Shown here piece after piece: positions 8,069-14,357 of a stretch of DNA of 26,728 nucleotides. The notes beneath the pieces were generated by a model that did not search any database, was not told where the DNA came from, and was given only the letters and a program-made list of their open reading frames with translations. The DNA is from an uncultured Pseudomonadota bacterium (GTDB lineage Bacteria > Pseudomonadota > Gammaproteobacteria > Burkholderiales > Rhodocyclaceae): positions 1 through 26,728 of the forward strand of contig CAMLHL010000042.1 in assembly GCA_946479855.1 (NCBI GenBank), written 5' to 3'. Positions within the stretch are counted from its first letter, which is position 1. Each line of letters begins with the position of its first letter. Both the position numbers and the translations under genes were made by a program.

Positions 8069-8973
8069 TTTCCTTTGACCTGCTGCAAATCCTCGACGCC
8101 ATCGAGCGCAGCGGCAGCTTCACCGCCGCCGCCGAGGCGCTGCATCGCGTGCCCTCGGCGCTGTCGCACGCCGTCAGCAAGCTGGAAAGCGATCTCGGCG
8201 TCACCCTGTTTCACCGTACAGGCCGCCGCGCCACGCTCAACGAAGCGGGCCGGGCGCTGCTTGACGACGGCCGCCACCTGCTGCGCGCCGCCGACGAACT
8301 CGAGCGTCGCGTCCAGCGCATCGCCGATGGCTGGGAGGCCGAGCTGCGCATCGCCATCGACGCCATCATCCCGGTCGAACGGCTCTACCCGCTGCTCGAC
8401 GACTTCTACACCGGCGGTTGCGGCACCCAGGTCCGCATCATCAGCGAAGTCCTCGGCGGCACCTGGGATGCGCTGGCTACCGGCCGGGCCGACCTGGTCG
8501 TCGGCGCCCCCGGCGACATGCCGGCCCGCAGCGGCATCGCCACCCGCCTGCTCTGCGACCACACCGCCTTCGTCTTTGCCGTGGCGCCCGGCCACCCGCT
8601 GGCCGCCTGGCCCGGTGCCATTCCGAAAAACGAGCTGCGCCGCCACCGCGCCGTCGTCGTCGCCGACACCTCGCGCGAACTGCTCGCCCGCAGCATCGGC
8701 CTGATCGAAGGGCAGGAAACGCTGCGCGTACCGGACATCCGGAGCAAGGCGAGCGCCCAGGTCGCCGGCCTGGGCATCGGGCATCTGCCGCGCTGGCTGG
8801 CCGAACCGGAAATTGCCGCCGGTCGGCTGATCGAGAAAACCGTCGAGGAAGCCCGCCCCGCCATGCCCCTGCACCTTGCCTGGCGCCCTCGCCAGGTCGG
8901 CCGCGCCCTGCAGTGGTTTCTCGACGAGCTGGCGAAAAACGGGCGAAAAATAGCGTTGACCGCAGGACTCTAG
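8062..8973 (+). CDS. LysR-family transcriptional regulator, YhaJ-like
   Basis: A 303-residue regulator with the N-terminal winged HTH at about residues 4-62 and a periplasmic-binding-like effector domain at about 90-295. RVPSALSHAVSKLE in the recognition helix region and ITEVLxGxW/GRADLV-type motifs in the effector domain resemble E. coli YhaJ, which responds to hydroxylated aromatic or quinone-like compounds. I started at the ATG at 8062. The frame is open to 7987, but the extra N-terminus would precede the normal LysR start and has no RBS. No clear RBS is seen at 8062 either. It is divergent from pirin-wrbA and lies 69 bases before the MDR gene, so both are candidate targets. Confidence 0.88.
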   Translation: MKISFDLLQILDAIERSGSFTAAAEALHRVPSALSHAVSKLESDLGVTLFHRTGRRATLNEAGRALLDDGRHLLRAADELERRVQRIADGWEAELRIAIDAIIPVERLYPLLDDFYTGGCGTQVRIISEVLGGTWDALATGRADLVVGAPGDMPARSGIATRLLCDHTAFVFAVAPGHPLAAWPGAIPKNELRRHRAVVVADTSRELLARSIGLIEGQETLRVPDIRSKASAQVAGLGIGHLPRWLAEPEIAAGRLIEKTVEEARPAMPLHLAWRPRQVGRALQWFLDELAKNGRKIALTAGL

Positions 8974-8981
8974 GCTCGGTG

Positions 8982-9001
8982 CATAATCGCTTGCGCAAGC
9001 G
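8982..9001 (+). promoter_or_regulatory. Candidate -10 and overlapping 14-bp palindromic operator before the MDR gene
   Basis: CATAAT at 8982-8987 is followed at once by the perfect 14-bp palindrome CGCTTGCGCAAGCG (8988-9001). The palindrome centre falls where transcription would start, a classic repressor position. TTGACC at 8956-8961 is 20 bases upstream, too far for a standard -35, so the promoter call is weaker than the palindrome. Confidence 0.45.
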
Positions 9002-9042
9002 CAGCATCAGTCAAAAAAACCCCACCCCAGGAGACTTACCCC

Positions 9043-10059
9043 ATGCAACGTTATGAACTGTACCCAGGCAACCCGGCCAAGCCGCTGCAACTCGCCAGCT
9101 TCGAGCCGGCGCCGCTCGGCGATCACGAAGTTGCCGTCGCCATCAAGGCCGTATCGCTGAACTACCGCGACCTGCTGGCCTTGCGCAACACCTATTTCTC
9201 GCCCATCCCCGATGGCCGCGTGCCCTGTTCCGACGGGGCCGGCGAAGTGGTCGCCGTTGGCAGCAAGGTCAGCCACCTGAAAGTCGGCGACCGCGTCGCC
9301 ACGCTGTTCTTCCCGCACTGGCAAAGCGGCCGCGCCGAAACCTGCAGCATCGCCGGCGCCCGCGGCGCCGAATCCGACGGCGCCCTGGCCGAATGTATAG
9401 TCAGCCACGAAACCGGCCTCATCAAGCTGCCCGACAGCGTCAGCTACCAGGCCGCCGCCACCCTGCCCTGCGCCGCCCTGACCGCCTGGAATTCCCTGTT
9501 CGAAGTCGGCTCGTTGAAACCCGGCCAGACGGTGTTGCTGCTCGGCACCGGCGGCGTCTCGATCTTTGCACTGCAATTCGCCAAGGCGGCGGGCGCCACG
9601 GTGATCATCACCTCCAGCGACGATGCCAAGCTCGAACGCGCCAGGAAGCTCGGCGCCGACCACGGCATCAACTACAAGACCCATCCGGAATGGCAGGAAG
9701 AAGTCCGCCGCCTGACCGGCGGACAGGGCGTCGATGTCGTCCTCGAAGTCGGCGGCCCGGGCACCCTCGAACGCTCGCTGGCCTGCCTCCGCACCAGCGG
9801 CCGCATCGCCTACATCGGCGTGCTCACCGGCCTCGCCGGCCAGGCCAATCCGGTCATGCTGATCCCGACCATGGCCAGCATCGACGGCATCTTCGTCGGC
9901 AGCCGCGCCATGTTCGCCAGCATGCTCGAAGCGATCGCCGCCCACCACATCCAACCGGTCATTGACCGCGTCTTCCCATTCGCCGAGGCTCCCGCCGCCC
10001 TCGCCCATCTGGAGAGCGGCAGCCATTTCGGCAAGATCGTGATTCAGGTCAGCGCCTGA
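9043..10059 (+). CDS. Zinc-free MDR-family NAD(P)H-dependent oxidoreductase
   Basis: A 338-residue medium-chain dehydrogenase/reductase. The N-terminal GroES-like part carries NYRDLLALRNTY and DGAGEVVAVG. The Rossmann nucleotide loop is LLLGTGGVS (about 165-173). The structural-zinc cysteine cluster and the catalytic Cys/His zinc ligands are missing, so it belongs with quinone-oxidoreductase-like MDR enzymes and not with true zinc alcohol dehydrogenases. AGGAG sits 9 nt before the ATG. It follows the YhaJ-like gene with its own promoter/operator region and fits the redox theme of the neighbours. The substrate is unknown. Annotation pipelines often call this group NAD(P)-dependent alcohol dehydrogenase. 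Confidence 0.87.
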   Translation: MQRYELYPGNPAKPLQLASFEPAPLGDHEVAVAIKAVSLNYRDLLALRNTYFSPIPDGRVPCSDGAGEVVAVGSKVSHLKVGDRVATLFFPHWQSGRAETCSIAGARGAESDGALAECIVSHETGLIKLPDSVSYQAAATLPCAALTAWNSLFEVGSLKPGQTVLLLGTGGVSIFALQFAKAAGATVIITSSDDAKLERARKLGADHGINYKTHPEWQEEVRRLTGGQGVDVVLEVGGPGTLERSLACLRTSGRIAYIGVLTGLAGQANPVMLIPTMASIDGIFVGSRAMFASMLEAIAAHHIQPVIDRVFPFAEAPAALAHLESGSHFGKIVIQVSA

Positions 10060-10091
10060 ACCCACCTCGAGGCGGCGCATCCGGCATGACC

Positions 10092-10133
10092 ACGGGGCGG
10101 GCCGCCGGCCGATCGGCCGGCAGTCCGCCCCGT
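10092..10133. terminator. Long GC-rich hairpin between convergent genes
   Basis: ACGGGGCGG (10092-10100) pairs with CCGCCCCGT (10125-10133). Inside lies the perfect 18-bp palindrome GCCGGCCGATCGGCCGGC (10104-10121). The structure fills the gap between the MDR gene and the convergent LysR gene and touches the LysR stop codon. There is no T-run, so it may act as a Rho-dependent or processing end or block read-through both ways. The hairpin is certain. The terminator role is inferred from position. Confidence 0.5.
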
Positions 10134-11089
10134 CAGTCTTCAGGCTGCGCAGCCGACCGGCTCACGCCTGTACGCCCGTCGCTGGCGCCTGCGCTGCCGG
10201 TCAGCGAAACCCGCAGCATCTCGATGAAGGCGCTGGTCCGCGCCGGTATCAAACGCCGGCCGGGGGTGACGCACCAAAGCGTCACGGTGGGCAGCCGCCA
10301 TTCCGGCAAGACGCGCTCGAGCAGCCCTTGCGCCAGCAATCCGGCGGCAAAGCGGTCGTCCAGCGCCACCACCCCCATGCCGTGCGCCGCCAGGTCGCGC
10401 TGGAGGCCAGGCGAATTGGCGGCCAGCGGACCATCCGGCATTCCCTCCCATGTCTCTGTGCCGCGCGTCAGGCGCCAGGGCAAAGGCTCGCCGTTACCGC
10501 CGATCAGCCGCAGGCCGATGTGTTCGAGCAATTCGGGCGGACTGGCCGGAACCCCGTAGCGCTTCAGGTAGGCCGGGCTGGCATAGAGAGCATTCGGCAT
10601 GTCGCAGAGCTTGCGGGCGACCAGCGTGCTGTCGTCGGGCAAGCGGCTGGCGGCGCGCACGGCGAGATCGAAGCGTTCGGCCAGCAGATCGACGCGACGC
10701 GGCGACAGGTCGAGTTCCAGCCGCACCTCGGGATAACTGGCCGCGAACTGGAGAAGCAAGGGCGCCAAGTCCAGCTCGATGAAATCCGGCGGCATGGAAA
10801 CCCGCAGCACGCCACGCGGCGTGCCCTGACGATGCAGCGCCAGGGCCGAGGCGGCCTCGGTTTCTTCGAGCAGGCGCTTGGCGTGATCGAGAATCTGCTC
10901 GCCGAATTCGGTAATGGCGAGGCGCCGGGTGCTGCGAGTCAGCAGGCGCTCACCGAACTTGGCTTCCAGCGCCGTGATCCGCCGCGACAGCGTCGATTTC
11001 GGCAGGCCGGTACGCGCCGCCGCGCGCGAAAAACTGCCCGCCTCCATGATGTGGGCAAAGAGAATCAGATCGTTGGCATCCAGGCTCAT
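10133..11089 (-). CDS. LysR-family transcriptional regulator beside azoR
   Basis: A 318-residue regulator. The HTH (about residues 5-62) reads [20 protein letters not shown], the sub-type with S-T-L-S-R-R in the recognition helix that is frequent in regulators of redox enzymes. The effector domain spans about 88-295, followed by a Gly/Ser-rich tail. I chose the ATG at 11089, preceded by GAGGG 6 nt upstream. The in-frame ATG at 11101 lacks an RBS and overlaps the palindrome. The gene is divergent from azoR, and the 131-base gap contains an inverted repeat at the right distance from an azoR promoter. It most likely controls azoR and pirin. Typical inducers of such regulators are quinones or other electrophiles. 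Confidence 0.88.
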   Translation of the reverse strand: MSLDANDLILFAHIMEAGSFSRAAARTGLPKSTLSRRITALEAKFGERLLTRSTRRLAITEFGEQILDHAKRLLEETEAASALALHRQGTPRGVLRVSMPPDFIELDLAPLLLQFAASYPEVRLELDLSPRRVDLLAERFDLAVRAASRLPDDSTLVARKLCDMPNALYASPAYLKRYGVPASPPELLEHIGLRLIGGNGEPLPWRLTRGTETWEGMPDGPLAANSPGLQRDLAAHGMGVVALDDRFAAGLLAQGLLERVLPEWRLPTVTLWCVTPGRRLIPARTSAFIEMLRVSLTGSAGASDGRTGVSRSAAQPED

Positions 11090-11099
11090 GGCCACCCTC

Positions 11100-11121
11100 A
11101 TTGTTCCATTTTCGAAACAAT
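11100..11121. promoter_or_regulatory. LysR-type operator (ATTGTT-N10-AACAAT) in the divergent azoR region
   Basis: ATTGTT (11100-11105) and AACAAT (11116-11121) are perfect inverted arms containing the T-N11-A pattern of LysR boxes, with TTCGAA inside. The centre lies about 65 bases before the predicted azoR start near 11175, the usual position for a LysR recognition site. It also overlaps the leader of the divergent regulator gene, which suggests autoregulation. Confidence 0.6.
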
Positions 11122-11139
11122 AATACCCATTTGAAGGTC

Positions 11140-11168
11140 TTCTGTCGCTCAATCTGGGCCAATAGAAT
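11140..11168 (+). promoter_or_regulatory. Candidate azoR promoter
   Basis: TTCTGT (11140-11145), a 17-base spacer and TAGAAT (11163-11168). The weak -35 with a fair -10 is what an activator-dependent promoter would show, and the LysR-type palindrome lies upstream at about -65. Confidence 0.4.
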
Positions 11169-11220
11169 GGATTCCATGGTGACGGCAGATGCCGCCCCCC
11201 AACAACCCGGAGAAAACATC

Positions 11221-11820
11221 ATGAAAATCCTGCAAATCAACACCAGCGCCCGTTCTGCCGGCGCCAACTCGACCCGCCTGGCGAATGCCATCACGGCCCG
11301 CTTGCTGGCACAAAACCCCGCCGCCGTCGTCGAACTGCGCGACCTGGCCAGCGCCCCTCACCCGGTGCTCGACGAACCGGCACTGACCGCCCTGTTCACC
11401 CCGGCCGAGCAGCGCACGCCGGAGCAGGCCGCTCGCGTCGCCCTCGACGACGCACTGATCGCCCAGCTTCAGGCGGTCGATGCCATCGTGCTCGGGGTGC
11501 CGATGTACAACTTCGGCGTCCCGGTACAACTGAAGACCTGGATCGATGCCATCTCCCGCGCCGGCGTCACCTTCCGCTATACCGCCAACGGTCCGGAAGG
11601 TCTGGTCAAGGGCAAGAAGGTCTATGTCGCGCTGGCCCGCGGCGGGCTCTACCGCGACACCCCGGCTGATTCGCAGACGCCGTACCTGAAAAACGTGCTG
11701 GCCTTCCTCGGCATGACCGACGTCGAGTTCATTTTCGCCGAAGGCCTGGCCATGGGCGCCGCATCGGCCGACAAGGCATTCGCCGAAGCCGCGGCACGCC
11801 TCGAGGAAATATTTGCCTAA
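11221..11820 (+). CDS. azoR: FMN-dependent NADH-azoreductase
   Basis: A 199-residue flavoprotein of the AzoR/AcpD family, which reduces quinones and azo compounds with NADH in a two-electron reaction and so avoids semiquinone formation. SARSAGANS (residues 9-17) is the FMN-phosphate loop. [16 protein letters not shown] is the family hallmark near residues 95-110, and [13 protein letters not shown] and ARGGLY follow. The length matches the family (about 200). The ATG at 11221 has GGAG upstream. An in-frame upstream extension to 11101 has no RBS and would run through the operator. The pirin gene follows after 59 bases with its own RBS and is probably co-transcribed. Confidence 0.94.
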   Translation: MKILQINTSARSAGANSTRLANAITARLLAQNPAAVVELRDLASAPHPVLDEPALTALFTPAEQRTPEQAARVALDDALIAQLQAVDAIVLGVPMYNFGVPVQLKTWIDAISRAGVTFRYTANGPEGLVKGKKVYVALARGGLYRDTPADSQTPYLKNVLAFLGMTDVEFIFAEGLAMGAASADKAFAEAAARLEEIFA

Positions 11821-11879
11821 ACCCGCAGGGCTAACCGGAGCCGCGATCACCACCGCCGCTCCCCGCAAGGAGACAGACC

Positions 11880-12749
11880 ATGAGCACTCATTCCCTCTTC
11901 CGCAGTGTCGAACGCCTGGTCCAGGGCATGCCGACCTCTGACGGGGCCGGCGTGCGCCTGACCCGCGTGCTGACCCAGCCGCTGCAGCGCCGGCTCGACC
12001 CCTTCCTGATGCTCGACGCCTTCCGCAACGAGAATCCGGACGATTACATCGGCGGCTTCCCCGATCACCCGCATCGCGGCTTCGAGACCATCTCGTACAT
12101 GATCGCCGGCCGCATGCGGCACCACGACAGCGCCGGCAATGCCGGCCTGCTCGGCCCGGGTGGCGTGCAATGGATGACCGCCGGCAGCGGCCTGATCCAT
12201 TCCGAACTCCCCGAGCAGGAGGCCGGGCTGATGGAGGGCTTCCAGCTCTGGCTCAACCTGCCGGCCAAGGACAAGATGATCGCGCCGAACTATCGCGACA
12301 TCCCGCCGGAGAACATCCCGGAATACACCACCGAGGACGGCATCCGCGTCCGCGTCATCGCCGGCGCCAGCGGCGGCCTGGCCGGTGCCGTGCAGCGCCC
12401 GCAGACCGAGCCGCTCTACCTCGACATCCATCTGCCGGCCGGCAGCCGGTTCGTGCAGGCCGTCCCGGCCGGACACAATGCCTTTGCCTACACCTATCGC
12501 GGCAAGGTAAGCATCGGCGGCACCGAGGTCGCGGATCGTCACATGGCCATCCTCGCCAACGACGGCGCCGCAGAAGTCTGTATCGAGGCGACCGAAGCGG
12601 CGCGGCTCCTGCTCATCGCCGGCCGGCCGCTGCAGGAGCCGATTGCCCAGTACGGCCCGTTCGTCATGAACACCGGCGAGCAGCTCCAGCAGGCCCTGCG
12701 CGATTACCAGGAAGGAAAATTCGAAGCGGCCGTCGTGCAGTCGCTGTGA
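11880..12749 (+). CDS. Pirin-family bicupin (second pirin of the window)
   Basis: A 289-residue pirin with the longer architecture of classic pirins. The N-terminal cupin metal site is complete: H63 and H65 in PDHPHRGFETISY, H107 and E109 in GLIHSEL. The C-terminal cupin (pirin_C, about 165-285) follows. The ATG at 11880 has AAGGAG 8 nt upstream. It sits downstream of azoR on the same strand, a flavin reductase plus pirin pairing that repeats the wrbA-pirin pairing at 6667-7957. A quercetinase-like or regulatory role is possible. The substrate cannot be read from the sequence. Confidence 0.91.
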   Translation: MSTHSLFRSVERLVQGMPTSDGAGVRLTRVLTQPLQRRLDPFLMLDAFRNENPDDYIGGFPDHPHRGFETISYMIAGRMRHHDSAGNAGLLGPGGVQWMTAGSGLIHSELPEQEAGLMEGFQLWLNLPAKDKMIAPNYRDIPPENIPEYTTEDGIRVRVIAGASGGLAGAVQRPQTEPLYLDIHLPAGSRFVQAVPAGHNAFAYTYRGKVSIGGTEVADRHMAILANDGAAEVCIEATEAARLLLIAGRPLQEPIAQYGPFVMNTGEQLQQALRDYQEGKFEAAVVQSL

Positions 12750-12819
12750 ACCAAGTCGGCGGACCGGGGTCGTAATCGGGCATCCCCGACCACCGTGCAG
12801 CACAACCGAAGGCAAGCCG

Positions 12820-13746
12820 ATGGACCTCACCCAGATCACCCAGGCTCTCCAGCGCGACGCGCTCTGGGTGGTCTTTCTCAACGTCCTGGCGCAGCAGGCC
12901 GGCCTGCCGGTCCCGGCTGTTCCCACCCTGCTGCTGGCCGGCAGCCTCGCCCTCTCCGCCGGCCAACTGGGCAAGCTGCTGGCTGCGGCCATTGTCGCCT
13001 CGGTCATCGCCGACTGGCTGTGGTACCAGGCCGGGCGGGCCTTCGGCTACCGGGTGCTGGCCGGCCTCTGCCGCCTGTCGATCAATCCCGGCTCCTGCGT
13101 CAGCCAGACCGAAGCCCGCTTTATCCGCTGGGGGCTGGGATCGCTCGTCGTCGCCAAGTTCATCCCCGGCTTTTCCACCGTTGCCCCGCCGATCGCCGGC
13201 GCCCTGCGCATGGCGCTGAGCGGCTTCGTCCTCGCCGCCGCCAGCGGCGCCGCGCTCTGGGCCGGACTCGCCCTCGGCGCCGGCTGGGTGCTGCGCGATG
13301 AAGTCCGGAGCACGATCGCCCTGCTCGATCAGCACGCCGGCAGCGTACTGAGCATGGCCGGCGCCGTGCTCGCCGTCTGGCTGGCCTGGAAGTTCTGGCA
13401 GAAATATCGCTTCCGCCAGCAGTCGACCGTAGCGCACATCACGCCGGGCGAACTCCTGGCCGCCATGACATCGGACAGCCCACTGCTCCTGCTCGACCTG
13501 CGCGGACACAGCATGGTCGCCGAAGCCGGCCCGATCGTCGGCGCCACCATCGCCGAACACGATCGCCTGCTCGACGCCGTCGGCCACTGGCCGAAACACC
13601 AGCCCATCGTCACCCTCTGCGCCTGCCCGGAAGATGCCGGCGCCATCCAGGCCGCCCACCGCCTGCTCAAGGCAGGCTATCTGTCGGTCCGGCCGCTGCG
13701 GGGCGGCTACGCGGCCTGGCTCGCGGCGCAGCCCCCGAGTTCATAA
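12820..13746 (+). CDS. DedA/SNARE-associated membrane protein fused to a rhodanese domain
   Basis: A 308-residue two-domain protein. Residues 1-195 form a DedA-family membrane domain with several helices and the family motif VAKFIPGFSTVAPPIAG (about 111-127). DedA proteins take part in lipid-carrier or phospholipid flipping and membrane homeostasis. Residues about 205-305 form a cytoplasmic rhodanese-like domain with LDLRGHS and the active-site loop TLCACPEDAGA, where C267 or C269 would carry the persulfide. It ends in RPLRGGYAAW, typical of rhodaneses. The RBS is weak (GAAGG). It follows the pirin gene by 70 bases on the same strand and could be its last partner or a separate unit. Confidence 0.9.
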   Translation: MDLTQITQALQRDALWVVFLNVLAQQAGLPVPAVPTLLLAGSLALSAGQLGKLLAAAIVASVIADWLWYQAGRAFGYRVLAGLCRLSINPGSCVSQTEARFIRWGLGSLVVAKFIPGFSTVAPPIAGALRMALSGFVLAAASGAALWAGLALGAGWVLRDEVRSTIALLDQHAGSVLSMAGAVLAVWLAWKFWQKYRFRQQSTVAHITPGELLAAMTSDSPLLLLDLRGHSMVAEAGPIVGATIAEHDRLLDAVGHWPKHQPIVTLCACPEDAGAIQAAHRLLKAGYLSVRPLRGGYAAWLAAQPPSS

Positions 13747-13756
13747 GGCGCGCTGC

Positions 13757-13778
13757 CGGGCGGATTTTTCTTCGCCCG
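13757..13778 (+). terminator. Possible stem-loop after the DedA-rhodanese gene
   Basis: CGGGCG (13757-13762) pairs with CGCCCG (13773-13778) around the loop GATTTTTCTT. The T-run lies in the loop and not after the stem, so this is not a canonical terminator. It starts 11 bases after the stop codon. Confidence 0.25.
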
Positions 13779-13828
13779 ACAAGGTGGCCTGGCCGCCGCT
13801 TCGCCAGGCGATGTGTTTCGAAATGTTA

Positions 13829-13854
13829 GGGAACGAAACCTTGCGGCGCTTCGT
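13829..13854 (+). promoter_or_regulatory. Possible ECF-sigma promoter of the small secreted protein
   Basis: GGGAAC at 13829-13834 and CGT at 13852-13854 are 17 bases apart, a spacing compatible with GGAAC/CGT-type ECF promoters. No housekeeping promoter is obvious upstream of this gene. GGAAC is a short motif, so the call is tentative. Confidence 0.25.
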
Positions 13855-13913
13855 GCGTTCTTATCTACAGGGATTGATCTTTCGGGATTGGTCTGTCGCA
13901 AAGGAGCTTAGCT

Positions 13914-14213
13914 ATGAAAACTCTTCGCATTGCACTGTTTGGCCTGGTGCTCTCGGCCGGACTGGTGCCTGGCGCTTACGCACACGGGCCCCGCATTGGG
14001 TTGAGCGTCAACTTGGGATATCCGGCGTATATAGCGCCGCCCGTCTATTACCCGCCGCCTCCGCCGGTCATTTATGCCCCGCCGCCCCCACTGGCTTACG
14101 TACCGCCGCCCTTCGTCGTGGCTCCCTATGGATACGCCGGCTATGGCTACGGTTACGATTACGGCCCGCGCCGAGGCTGGCGTGGGCACGACCACCGGCA
14201 TTACCGGCATTAA
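13914..14213 (+). CDS. Small secreted Pro/Tyr/Gly-rich protein with a His-rich tail
   Basis: A 99-residue protein with a clear signal peptide (hydrophobic core in residues 5-19) and an AYA-HG cleavage site after residue 23. The mature part is low complexity: Pro/Tyr runs at about 41-70, Gly/Tyr repeats at about 71-88 and a basic His-rich end (HDHRHYRH). I do not recognise a function. Such short periplasmic proteins are often envelope-stress induced or metal-binding, but that is inference from composition. The RBS (AAAGGAG) is strong. The gene is alone, with 167 bases upstream and a strong terminator 81 bases downstream. Confidence 0.78.
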   Translation: MKTLRIALFGLVLSAGLVPGAYAHGPRIGLSVNLGYPAYIAPPVYYPPPPPVIYAPPPPLAYVPPPFVVAPYGYAGYGYGYDYGPRRGWRGHDHRHYRH

Positions 14214-14294
14214 GCGCGAGCAGAAAAGGCTGGCCTCCAGCGGGTAGAAATCGCTCCCGGGGCTCGGGGGCGACTACCCCCGCTCGCGCTTCCG

Positions 14295-14332
14295 AAGAAA
14301 AGCCCTGGCGGCAAGGCTGCGGGGCTTTTCTT
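14295..14332. terminator. Rho-independent terminator, bidirectional
   Basis: AAGAAAAGCCC (14295-14305) pairs perfectly with GGGCTTTTCTT (14322-14332) over 11 bp with a 16-nt loop. The A/T flanks give a T-run on both strands. It separates the small secreted protein gene from the convergent end of the stressosome operon at 14358. Confidence 0.8.
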
Positions 14333-14357
14333 GCTGCGCCTGCCTGTGGCCATTGCT

